Assembly (NCBI GenBank): GCA_963921825.1
Contig: OY997596.1
Span: forward strand, 59,966,754-60,030,753
Source of the DNA: Erodium maritimum
Taxonomy: Eukaryota > Streptophyta > Magnoliopsida > Geraniales > Geraniaceae
DNA length: 64,000 nucleotides
Direction of reading: 5' to 3'
The position numbers were made by a program, and so were the translations under genes. This document shows positions 23,834 through 34,269 of the stretch, in pieces. Below the pieces are notes generated by a model that was not told where the DNA came from, made no database searches, and saw only the letters and a program-made list of their open reading frames with translations. Numbering within the stretch: the stretch's first letter is position 1; each line of letters begins with the position of its first letter.

Positions 23834-24908
23834 ATCTTAAGTATTGGTCACATTTATGCGGAACTATCTCATAAAACAGAGAAAGAAGAAAAAAAAAGAG
23901 CCAAACCCTAGCCGGCGGCGGTGGCTCCCTCCTTCTCGTTTTCCCTTTGTTTTCTTATTTATTTTTATCCATTCTTTCTCCTGTGCAATTGTCTCGGTCT
24001 GCATCTCGATTTAATTAGGGCCAGCATATTCGAGTTTCGACGTTGGATGAAGTCGACTATTTGACTGTCCGTTTGGGTGAAGTCGTATTATGAACTGATC
24101 TTTCAAGAAGGGCTGTCGGTGTTTATGCAAACGCATGGTCCACCTTACCACCCTCATCTAAACGCAATCACATCTGTGGCGAATCAAGACAACGGACCGA
24201 TAAGACTGGAAGATTTCGTAGTCTTGTATATTCGTTTATGTGTTTATTTGTATTTATTTCTTATACGGCGTAAAGTAGATAGCTTCTACAGCTCCACGAG
24301 TGCCGGTAAACCTATGGGTGTACCAGACTATAATCTGGATGCTAGGATCTATGATACTGATTGTGTAAGTTTGGAGTCAATGCTTTGAATAAAAATACCT
24401 ATGTCTCTCCGTTTCAAAAAAAAAAATTGATCACACGATTTTGTTAGTAAAAATGAACGGAATATTCTATTTCGTTAGTCATATGACCTCAAGTAATGCC
24501 TCTGTCGTTCCTAAGTGTTTTTTTTCCTCTTTTGTGTATGCTTAGATTTCTCTGTGAATTTTAGCTCAAGGTTGAGAATCGTTTTTTCTTGTAATTGTTT
24601 TCCTTTTTCTTGAGGGCTTGTTCCTGTGGTCCGGTTTTTTCAAAATCGGTACCTTTTAATACTACTGCTGATAAAAAAAGTGTCATATAGTAGATAATAA
24701 AATGATGTTTTTTCCCTTAAATATTTGACCTCAATATATTTTATAAATAACAATAACAAGGGTACAATGGTAATGTTCATGAAACGTATATTGGTCAAAT
24801 AATTAAGGGAAAACGTCATTTTACCATTCATTATATGACACTTGAGGTCATATGACTAACGAAATGAATATTCCGTCCATTTTTACTAACAATATCGCAT
24901 GACCAATA
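23834..24908. mobile_element. Foldback MITE carrying two nested LINE insertions
   Basis: The right arm (about 24838-24908: ACTTGAGGTCATATGACTAA ... ACCAATATTTAAGG) is the reverse complement of the left arm, which is found in three pieces: 23834-23852, 24426-24500 and from about 24675. The breaks hold LINE fragments with tails at 24411-24425 (TTTC plus A-run) and at 24670-24678 (GCTGATAAAAAAAG). A partial relative lies at 28160-28250. Confidence 0.65.
23853..24425 (+). mobile_element. Short LINE copy inserted in a MITE arm
   Basis: The copy has a GCCAAACCCTAGCCGGCGGC-type LINE start near 23901 and ends CTCCGTTTC plus A11. It is flanked by ATTGGTCACA (23843-23852) and ATTGATCACA (24426-24435), a 10-bp target duplication with one mismatch. 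At 573 bp it has a 5' end and tail but no reverse transcriptase, so it is internally deleted or non-autonomous. Confidence 0.6.
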
Positions 24909-25309
24909 TTTAAGGTAGGTTATATTATTGTTTTTGTGATGCATGATTTATGCTTTTCTAATATATTTTTGTTTTCCATAAGAAAAGACACATACTAATT
25001 TTATTTTCATATGTATATCGGCTTGTCCTCACATTATCTAAATGTACAATCTAAACGGAAGTAACCATATATAATGAAACATCTAATGTATATTTTATTA
25101 GGAAAAATGGTAAAAACATTCTATGTGTTTCGGTTTTATTATAGGTTGTTATTTTCGTGTTTATTTTGTGACAGATTGTTATCTTATGTTATTTTTAGTT
25201 GTCACGTTAGTGTATAAGTCATTTAAAGCAACATGTCACACATGAGATTTGCATGATTTTCAAAATGATATAATCACCCTTCTTTCTCTTGTTTAGGTGT
25301 GATTAAAAA

Positions 25310-25865
25310 AAGGGTAATATCATCTCGATATTCCAAATCTATTTAGAGTATCTAATTTTTTGTGTTATCTCAGTACCTTACATTTTTATTAGTTTATTTA
25401 GAATATCTTAAATTTTTTTTTTGTCATTTTAATACCCTAAACTTTCATTAATTCGCCCCAGACTATACCTACAGACCCGTGACAGCCACTCCTGGGAGGT
25501 CCCGGGCAGCCTGCATTATTAGCAAAACTTTTTTTATATGTTCTGTTTCGTTTGGGATATTTTATTTTTTGCGGATTTTAGAACTTATTACCTTTTGCCT
25601 CGTTATGTTGAAACGACGGTAGGGAGTTGTCTTGAGTTTGTGCCCACGATTTCAAGTGGGCTATTATTATGGGTCCATGAGCGTCGGGCTTGCTACGGTC
25701 GGCCCGGACATATATCTGGAACCCGAGGCGGTCACGCCTCATCCTGTTTGATTACCTATTGGTATTAATGAAAGTCTTCGGTTACCCGTTTCAAAAAAAA
25801 ATTCATTAATTCTATTTTAGTATCATTAATTGTTAACTTTCTATCTAATTTTTCATCCCAAACAG
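25310..25865. mobile_element. Foldback MITE arm interrupted by a LINE copy
   Basis: Tandem phrases such as GATATTCCAAATCTATTTAG and GTTATCTCAGTACCTTACAT match the arms of the elements at 28320-28645 and 50869-51298. The element is split by the LINE at 25455-25801, and its second arm is incomplete. Confidence 0.5.
25455..25801 (+). mobile_element. 5'-truncated LINE with perfect 11-bp target duplication
   Basis: A 347-bp insert ends GGTTACCCGTTTC plus A-run and is flanked by TTCATTAATTC at 25444-25454 and 25802-25812. It is a clean retroposon insertion into the older MITE. The open frame at 25538-25768 is part of it. Confidence 0.8.
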
Positions 25866-26410
25866 ATAAAGTAAAACATGGTGCAAAAGAAAATACATCA
25901 TTTTAAATAAATTGTATATTTATGTCGTTATCTCCTTTTTCTATCTTAATTTTTTGATATACTTTATTATTTATTAAGTAATTGCAATAATATTTAAAAT
26001 AAAACATGGTGCAAAAGAAAAGGCACCATTTTCAAACATGTCCTAATTGCCACCCATCCAGCTTGTTCATGTGGTCCACCCCAACAAAAATAAAAAGCCA
26101 TTTGTGTAAATTGTCATTTACAATAATAATAATTATTATTATGATAAAAAAAAAAAAGACATGTTGTGATGGTAACTGGTAAGTGCTAAGCAAGACTTTT
26201 TGACATATTATATGTTTGAACAAGCATTCCACTGAGGCCAACATCAAATTGACTTCATCATCATACTAATCAATGTTACAAACTTTCGGTTAGTCTGTAT
26301 TTTAAAATGTAAATCCTAACTTTTATTTCATAATCACATTAAGATAATCTTCTACTAGGTATTGGTTTGAATGAAATGCATTGTCATGTGCATTGATGGT
26401 AAATTTGATG
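25866..26410. other. Intergenic AT-rich DNA
   Basis: Contains (AAT)n/(ATT)n near 26120-26140 and a repeated phrase AAAACATGGTGCAAAAGAAA at 25873 and 26001, about 128 bp apart. No gene is supported. Confidence 0.35.
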
Positions 26411-26432
26411 AGTAATGTTCTAAAAATTGGTT

Positions 26433-26642
26433 TTGAGGATGTACTTAGTCCGTGCTCGGGTCTGTGCGTGAGAGTTTGGTTGTATCCTTCTTTCTGGTTG
26501 ATTGTATTTTTTAGTTTCAATTGTGTCTTATATGAAGACTACGTTATTTTTGAGTTTTTGGTGGTCTGTAGTCGAACTTCATGTGCTCATCTTTCACCTC
26601 ATGAAATGAAAAGTTTTATTTAATATTTGTCTTGATAAAAAA
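26433..26642 (+). mobile_element. Short LINE-tail retroposon with 19-bp target duplication
   Basis: A 210-bp insert ends TTGTCTTGATAAAAAAAA. The flanks are AATGTTCTAAAAATTGGTT (26414-26432) and AATGTTCTAAAAATTAGTT (26643-26661), a 19-bp duplication with one mismatch, indicating target-primed insertion. It contains an 80-codon open frame without a recognisable domain. Confidence 0.8.
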
Positions 26643-26661
26643 AATGTTCTAAAAATTAGTT

Positions 26662-27478
26662 CAGATGATTGTGTGGTGTGTGAACGGTGATTTTTAAAAC
26701 TGATCCGTTTTTTAATAAATCAAGCTGTCTCATAAAGATTTAGACTATTTACAATGATTTCTAGCGATTTTTAACGGATATGTATATTATTAATTATAAA
26801 TAAAGACTAAAATACTTTTACCTCAAGGATAAGACACTTGGGTGGTCATTAGTTTGAATCCGAACATGTGTTATTTTATTATTTTTAATTATAATAATTG
26901 TGTTTTAAAATTTTTTAAGGCAAAAATATATTAATAGTGTATTACTATTTCATAGTTGATCGTTAATAAATGACAATAATAATCTGAAAACTTATTATTA
27001 ATATATTATATATTAAGAATTTAAAATAAAAAGTTATAAATCCGATTTATTTCCGATTATTTCTTAAAGACCTTCGTCGTCTGATTAGCGCCTTCCGTTC
27101 CCTACAATCTTGATGATAAGTTTCATGTGTCAATTATTTATTTTTTCGAATTTTTGAGTAGGATCGGATCTCAATAATTATTTGATCCATACATTGAAAA
27201 CGACCGAAATGAAAAGTGTAGATAAATGTTTGCATATTATTAGTAATATGCTATAGTACAAAATAAAAATGATGCTCCACAGCTGCAACTACAAGTTCAA
27301 TCACATTCATAGGAGCATTGAGATGCAAGTGGGTAGAGAAGTTCAAGGAACTTGGAAAAGTGGATGGAGATGTGTTTTTCGGATAGCCAAAATTGGGGTC
27401 AAATCGGCTCCACTCCACTTGTTGGGTATGGCTGGTCATTTTGGGAGGAGTCACGAGTAAAACTCAGAAGCTTATGAA
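26662..27478. other. Intergenic DNA with a SINE-like scrap
   Basis: Mostly AT-rich. A box-B-like AGTTTGAATCCG near 26860 after CCTCAAGGATAAGACACTTG suggests a fragment of a tRNA-derived SINE. No gene is supported. Confidence 0.3.
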
Positions 27479-27487
27479 TAAGGTTTA

Positions 27488-27792
27488 GGGTTAATTACTT
27501 TTAGTATCATTTTTTTATGGGTAACATTCTTTTAGTACCCTGATGTATTAGTAACGTTTTGGTCAAAATTTTGGTCAAGTTTACGCTATTTTGATGATTT
27601 GTGACCAATTCGTAAGGGGTATTAAATGTTTTGTTACCAATACATAAAGGGTATTAAATGATTTGTGACCAATTCATAAATGGTACTAAATGACCATTAC
27701 CAAAACGGAGGGACTGTTATTGAACGTTACAAAACGTAGGGGTACAAAAGGTATGTCACCAATAGAAAAGGGGTACAAAAAGTAATTAACCC
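27488..27792. mobile_element. Mutator-type MITE with 9-bp target duplication
   Basis: Terminal inverted repeats GGGTTAATTAC and GTAATTAACCC bound a 305-bp element flanked by perfect TAAGGTTTA (27479-27487 and 27793-27801). The 9-bp duplication fits a Mutator-like MITE. The interior carries internal repeats built on GATTTGTGACCAATTCGTAA and GGGTATTAAATG. Confidence 0.85.
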
Positions 27793-28319
27793 TAAGGTTT
27801 ATGACATGAGCACTAAAAATTGTACAATTAAATTCCAATAATAGTGTTTTGTGAGGGCGAGGTCGTTTAGATGGTCCCATCTGTTTGCGATTAGAAGGTG
27901 TTACGTTTTTGGTGTTTCTCCTTCTCAGACAATGTGCAACAAGTTTTATTGTGGGTTGGTTTTACTGGGTTGGCATCATCGGTCTCCTAGTCGTATGCTG
28001 AAATCAGGTTTCAATAGTTGAGATTGTTGGAAAGCTTGGTATGTTGGTAGCCATCCATTCATGCTTTTGTCGACATGGTAAAATAAGGGTAAAATGGTTT
28101 TTTTTCTTCTTCCTATTCAAGTCATATGGTTGATATGGGTAAGGTCAAAATCGTCATTTTACTCTCAACTAATTGTCACATGGCTAACAGAATGAAATAT
28201 TCCGTCCATTTTCACTAACAGAATCATGTGACCAATACTTTATGTATGACATATGTGATTTTGCAAACATGGGTAGTGTAGTAGTGTTCGCGACCAATAC
28301 TTAAAAGTAAGTTTCAATA

Positions 28320-28645
28320 TTTAATCCAAATTTTTTTCTGTCACCTCAGACTCAGTACTCTAAACTTTTATTCGTTCCATTTTAGTACTCACTCTTAACT
28401 TTTCATCTGATTTCTTGTCAACGACAATAATACTCTTCACTAACAACCAAATTTAAGGTAAAGTTAACGGTGGGTATTAAAATAAAATTAATGAAAGTTT
28501 AGGGTACTGAAGTGACACAAAAAAGATTTAAGGTACTCTAAATGAATTAATAAAAATTTAAGGTACTGAAGTGATACAATTTTTTTTTCAAGATACTCCA
28601 AATGAAATATAAAAGATTTAAGATATTGAGATAGAATTATCCCGA
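28320..28645. repeat. Relative of the foldback MITE at 50869-51298
   Basis: Phrases such as GAAAGTTTAGGGTACTGAAG and GATTTAAGGTACTCTAAATG match the 51.1-51.3 kb and 25.3-25.5 kb elements. Left and right halves are inverted relative to each other, but the ends are eroded. Confidence 0.5.
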
Positions 28646-29099
28646 CGTCTTTAATGAAACCACAAACAGAATTTTATTCGATTTCACGTTCATCCGACGT
28701 GCAATCAGAAACCCATAATCGGATTTGTGATAGTTAACAGAATGGCACACATGTCAGCAAAGAAGTGGTGTCTAGGGCTTGTCATGGACACGTTGGAACA
28801 TTAAAAATCGACCATGTGTGTCTTCTTCAGCAACCACCATTCTCAGGGCTCGCCACCACATATACGAGGATATGAATCTTTTCGTAGCAGTCCACGTTGT
28901 CACGTTGCAACACAAAACATTAATCAAACCAAAGCCAGTGCTTCATCGGAGTGTGCAGCGTAGGATAGTGTCCATCACGATCAAGCTACACGTATCCAGA
29001 TTGCATTACACGCATGTATTTACTAGCAATCACCAATAATGCAAGGAGAGGATTTATTGGGATGGAAACAATTCAGGTGGTTTATGACAGCTCTCTTAA

Positions 29100-29351
29100 A
29101 AGCATCTCCAACGTCAGTTGGTTCGTTGTCGTTTCGTTGTTGATGGAGGAAAAACACCGACGGTTTGCTGGCAGAGAGTACAGCCGGTAAGCTTAGCATC
29201 ACCGCGAACCGTCGACGGTTGGAAAATTGTGAAGAAAATGACGCGAACAACCTATCATTGGAGGTTGCTGGCTGATGGTGCTAGATGATGGAAAATTTTA
29301 ATATTTCTTATTCGAACAACCAATACCAACAGACTACCATTGGATATGCTC
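29100..29351. mobile_element. PIF/Harbinger-type MITE, 252 bp
   Basis: Termini AAGCATCTCCAACG and CATTGGATATGCTC are imperfect inverted repeats. The flanks are TAA at 29097-29099 and 29352-29354. Confidence 0.65.
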
Positions 29352-29570
29352 TAAATGTGCTATTCACTTGACCAAATCAGGGTAGGGTTTGTTAGCGATA
29401 ATCTTTATCCTAGAGTTTTGAATACAATCAAAAAACTCTAGGATAACGTTGTTTGAATATATTTGTAGAATTTGAACCTACTTACCCTATCTGTAATTAT
29501 TGATAAATACGTTGATTAATCAATAAACAAGGCAAGCATTTTAACTCCAATAGGGTTTACCCACGTAGGT

Positions 29571-29690
29571 TAGTTTGACGGTGAAGAGTTATTCACGTCT
29601 CACCTTCTCTTAGGGTTATAGGTTTGAATTTTAGTGGATACACTTGTTTAAGAGCACGAGTGGGTAAAGTAGGATTTTCCTGTATTTCTC
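29571..29690 (+). mobile_element. tRNA-related SINE-like copy
   Basis: AGTTTGACGGTGAAGAGTT, then box-B-like GGTTTGAATT (29621-29630), then AAGTAGGATTTTCC. The same order and spacing recur at 63754-63865, showing a dispersed family with internal Pol III promoter-like boxes. Confidence 0.55.
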
Positions 29691-29710
29691 TCTGATAAAA
29701 ATTCTAATAA

Positions 29711-29792
29711 TCAGGATTGGATTTAATCCACGTAGATTTGTGGATTTAATCCACGTAGATTTGTGGATTTAATCCACGTAGATTTGTGGATT
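29711..29792. repeat. 22-bp minisatellite, about 3.5 copies
   Basis: The unit GGATTTAATCCACGTAGATTTGT is repeated head to tail with almost no divergence. Each unit holds the palindrome ATTTAATCCACG partly mirrored by CGTAGATTTGTGG. Confidence 0.85.
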
Positions 29793-30124
29793 GATCGGGC
29801 CCGACCCGTTCATTTCATGTTCAATTACAAGGCGTCATAATGAATAGAAGACAAGAGGAAAGCTAGGGTTTTGAAAGATTTTATGAGAGGGCTTTTTGTG
29901 ACTAAAAGTAATATCATGGTCTAAAATAGAGGGACTTATTAGGAGAAGCGCATAATGAGCCGGGCGATTCCTATATCTCGTTCTCGAAATCCGTCACTCA
30001 CTTACAATGAGACGGATATGTGAAAATCTTATCCACAATTCACCTACTTTCATGTGAATAATCGTCGAATAAGTATCATATTGAACTAGATAAATCGAGC
30101 ATCACGGATTTTTTAAACATCCTT

Positions 30125-31449
30125 TTTTTTATCAGCAAAACATATATTAAGTTGAAACTGTTCTTCGGAAAGAAGAACAGAGTTTGAAACAGGTACAACC
30201 AACAACACAACATTACACAGGATGCAAACCACAACACCAGAAACTTCACGCAGGAAGTAAACTTGAAATACAACAAGACCAGAACTCAAACCAACCTAAT
30301 CTCCCCTACCCTAATTCAAAAACGAATTTACAAGTACTCCAGTCTCAGAAACCAGGAACCCTAAAAGAGTGTCTCAGTTTTGTCGACGGCCAACACGCAT
30401 CCGGTCGAGATCTATTCCCAAACATCAAATTCGAGAGGGAGAAATCTGAGGGCACAAGGCATGTGTCCTCGTCGGCGGCCAACACCGAAACCCGACGAGG
30501 CCGGACCATCAAGATGGCCAGGAACACCAAATCTCTGATTTAGAAATTAAAGAAGGGGAGGGAGAAAATACCGAAATCAAATCGAGAAGGGAAGAAAACT
30601 AAGCCAACCTCAGCCAAGCCACATAACGTCAGCCCCACCTAGCATCGAGCCGAGCTGCAACCTCATGACCTCACTCGTCCCCACTTTCGCCGGAGAGCCC
30701 CTAAGTAGAGACACCGAACTCTTACCAGGCCGACATGGAGCAGGTGAAGGACAGCGGCGAAACTCGCGCGGCGACAACAACGGACGACTTCGAACTCATG
30801 GCGGGTACTCTTTGTCGCTCCGACCAGCACCGAGAGGACGGGGAGAGCACCAAGATTTCTCCAAACCATAGTCGGGCTAAGGGGGCCCTAGATCCGTCCG
30901 ATGGAAGCTCTTTCAAGCCGGGGAAGCTTGAAGAGCCACCAAGGAGAGACATGGCTAGAGAGCGGCGGAGCGACGGACGGTGGAGCAAGGTCAAAACGCG
31001 TAGATCTGACATGCAAAGCTCAGATCTACCAAGGGAGCCCTAGAGAACTCCAAACTGAAGAGAACCAAGGCAGAACTAAAGGAACCAGCGGAGAAAGGCA
31101 AGAAACCGGTGAAAGGGAGGAGGGGGAGAAGGTACTCAACGGCGAGAAATGGTTAGATCTGGCGACAATCAACCCAAAACTGAGGAGAAGGCCTCCCACT
31201 AGCCAGATCTGAGGACCTCCTCGCCGGAGAACCAGAAGCGAAGGGAAAACGAAGAGGGGGTAGAACTGAGGAAAAATGGCGCAGGTGAAGAGGAGGGAGT
31301 GAAGCAAAAGGGAAAGGAGAGACGGCCGTGTCCTCTGTGGCCGGAGCCACGAGGACACAGCCGCGCACAGCGGCGAGAAAAGGAAGGTGGGTTGAGAGCT
31401 TTTTTAGAGAGAGGGTTTTTAGAGAGATACAAATTAGTTACTTATGCTC
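30125..31449 (-). mobile_element. 1.3-kb LINE-type retroposon with 13-bp target duplication
   Basis: Perfect TTTAAACATCCTT occurs at 30112-30124 and 31450-31462. On the minus strand the insert begins with a CTCTAAAAACCCTCTCTC / GC-rich 5'UTR-like region (about 31430-30600) and ends CATATATGTTTTGCTGATAA plus A-run, the tail style also seen at 24678, 26640, 31995 and 61210. The many overlapping GC-rich open frames inside are not conserved proteins that I recognise. No reverse transcriptase is present, so this is a deleted LINE or a non-autonomous derivative. Confidence 0.8.
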
Positions 31450-31462
31450 TTTAAACATCCTT

Positions 31463-32919
31463 ATATCGATGCTATTGGTGAATTTCTGCATCAGATCCAT
31501 CACGAAGCTGTGAGTGGCTTCCATGGCGGATCAACTCCATAATATCTTCATTAAACAAGCATTTTTTGGTGCTTGATTCAAAAGCAGGTTTTGCATATTC
31601 TACTCAACATGGAATTTGATTACATTACCTATTATTGGCTCTTTCTTTTCATATCCTTATTTTCTCCGACCTCAATGTCTCTTTAAAGTTAAGAATGGCC
31701 CACATAGATACATAAAAATGTGGTCAATTTCAATTCTGTAAGCGTTTCATAAATATATTCCTCAAAACCCGAATCGTGACAAATTCCAGATCAAAAAATA
31801 ACCGGACTCGTGCTCCCCTTTCGTTTATTGCTAAATCTTAATCAAGCAAACAACGACATGCCAGCGCTCGCTTCACTTGTTCCCTTAAAAGACGACTTTG
31901 AGCGTCTTGAGGTACTTTTTTGTTGGTTAGTAGCTATACCTTTTTTTCCTCTTTCTACTCAAAAGAGGGTTTATAAAACTTTCAATATGCATTGCAGATA
32001 AAAAAACGTAAATTGTCATGTAGTAACGTTGACCAACAACTATTGTATTTTCCGTCAGCAAGTCTAACGACCGTTAAATGAGTAACAGGAAAAGTTGATA
32101 GTTAATGGTTATGATTTGGCAATAAACGAAAAATTGAAGTTGTGATTTGAGAATAAACGAAAAATTGAAGTTGAAGTTTCCGTTTTAGGAAATTTTTAGA
32201 GCATGTGACTGGTATTTCACAGCTTTAGTCACACTTAACAGATTTTGATATAGTTTGAGAATTAATAAGGTAAAACTTGTTATTATCTGATACGTTTCAA
32301 TGAGGTGACTTTAGTACAATGAGGTGACATAGAGTTCTTTTAAAAAACAATAACCATAGATATGGGGATTGAAATCTGCAACCTCGTATTTGTTTTTGTC
32401 ACTTCAGTCGTAACGCTTGGTTATGAAATACTTTATTATGTGTATCATGTTAAAGTCTGTTCCACGTAACGTTCAAAATAATGAGGTAAAGATGCCACTT
32501 TACCCACAATTATGAAATACTATAGTCTTGATATCAGATTAAAGTCCGATTCACATAAAGTTATTGAGAGAAAAATAAGTGAAGACCCGACATGTTCATC
32601 AAGTGATCTTTCAGATGTGAGACGCAAACGACAAGGAAACAAAATGCAACATAGCATGTGGAACAAGAAATAGTGGAAATGGAATTTATTTTTACCACTA
32701 CTACAAATGGCCATCTCATCAATTGAAAAGCAAAACCCATTACCAACACAATAGTTTCTCAATGCCACAAGGAAAAGTGATGTGAAATGAATGTCAACAT
32801 TATACTATCCAAAGCCACATGATTGAAGTGAAGACTTGAAGTTTCCAAATGGGCTTTAGACCAACAGAAGATTTGACATTTGCAATAGTGTCTTGGCCCA
32901 ACAGAACTGAAGCACCTTA
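31463..32919. other. Intergenic DNA with a LINE tail
   Basis: A LINE 3' end lies at about 31810-31999, ending TTTCAATATGCATTGCAGAT plus A-run. From CCCTTAAAAGACGACTTTGA (31880) onward it is near-identical to 61093-61217. The remainder is AT-rich with no gene supported. Confidence 0.5.
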
Positions 32920-33183
32920 GGGCATCCACAATCATACAACCGGTTACTGGCAGGGAGGTGCAGGCGGGGAGAATAAAAAATTATTTTTGTTGGCTTATAG
33001 TCAATTCTCCCGGCCAGTACCCTACAATGCTAACCCTTTTTGTTGGCTTATGATAACCCCTTTTGTTCACATTTTTGCTCCCAGCCAGCACTCCCCGCCA
33101 ACGACTCCCAGCCCGCTCTCAGCCAACTCCTCTCCGAAGATTGCTCCTAGCCAACAGCTCCCCGCCCACGACTGTGGATGGCC
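32920..33183 (+). mobile_element. PIF/Harbinger-type MITE, 264 bp
   Basis: Termini GGGCATCCACAATC and GACTGTGGATGGCC are flanked by TTA (32917-32919 and 33184-33186). The interior is rich in CCAGCC/CCCGCC words. A related copy in the opposite orientation lies at 37069-37362 on the other side of the PUB17 gene. Confidence 0.75.
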
Positions 33184-33710
33184 TTAACAACAACCTAAAA
33201 CCACAAAGCAAACCTCAGCTGTATCAGAATAAGATGCTTGATCCTTTTCATTTTTGAAGCAAAGACATTCTCAAGAATCAAAACTTTTTGACTGTACAAC
33301 TTTGTCCTTACCCTTTTCTTCACAAGTGGTATGAGCAAATATACACTTCCTTCTGATTCTTCGCTTTATGCTCCTTTTTCAGTTCCTTAGGTTCATTGTC
33401 TCGGATCCTCATGTTCATCACTTGCACCGGTTTCAGGTCCTCAGGCTCATCATTTTCGGATCCTCAGATTCATCACTTGCACCAGTTGATTCAACTTGGA
33501 GATTTCTCTTTCGGTGGCATGCCAAGAACACCGGAGGTTGCATAACCTGCATTCATAATTTGGGATTTTGTTCAAGTGCCTGAAATATTAGATAAAGATT
33601 AGACCGGCAAATTCATGTGATAAGAGAATCTGAAAACACTACTGAAATTTAGCACGTAACTTTTTATTTGGAACACATGAAGCTTCAAGTGACATTAGCT
33701 TGTTCTATTC
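33184..33710. other. Region downstream of PUB17 without a gene
   Basis: Contains an imperfect direct repeat near 33385-33480 (TTCATCACTTGCACCGGTTT and TTCATCACTTGCACCAGTTG). No coding sequence is supported. Confidence 0.35.
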
Positions 33711-34101
33711 GGAAAGTTTAAGGTACTACCCTCAACTTATAAATATATCGGTTTACTACCCTGAAGTCCTAAATGAGCTTATCTATTACCCTATACTTTG
33801 AACTTATTGTATTTTATATATTGTATAAAATCCGTTGAATTTAAGGATTCCAGAATATGAAATACCCAAATTACGCTTTTAATGAGACTGAGCACAGGAA
33901 GACATAACATCAACATTTCATATCTTCCCAACCCTAGATTTAATGGTTTTTATACAACTTAATTGATAGTACAAGTTGAAAATATAGGGTAGTAATTTGG
34001 CACAGTTAAAAGTTCAAGGTAGTAAACTGGCATATTTCAAAGTTCAGGACAGTAAACTGCAAATCCTGTATAACACAGGGTAGTGAAACGTTAACTTCCC
34101 C
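33711..34101. repeat. MITE-like inverted-repeat element near the PUB17 3' end
   Basis: Left end GGAAAGTTTAAGGTACTACC and right end GGTAGTGAAACGTTAACTTC are inverted. The interior has several TAGTAAACTG/GGTAGTA words. It ends about 170 bp before the PUB17 stop codon. Confidence 0.5.
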
Positions 34102-34269
34102 TTTAAACCACCGGATATTACATACATCGAAAACCAAGAGTATATGTTCAACAACACACTCTCAAACACTATACTTTCTATAACCTTAAGATCACCATAT
34201 ATTCAATAAAAGAATCATTATAAGATTATGCCAACAAAAACTTGGGAACATAATGCAAAGAGGTTACCA

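Noticed and set aside
30345-31430. Several ORFs of 60-119 codons on both strands
   Set aside because: All lie inside the retroposon bounded by the 13-bp target duplication. None is recognisable, and open frames on both strands reflect GC-rich composition.
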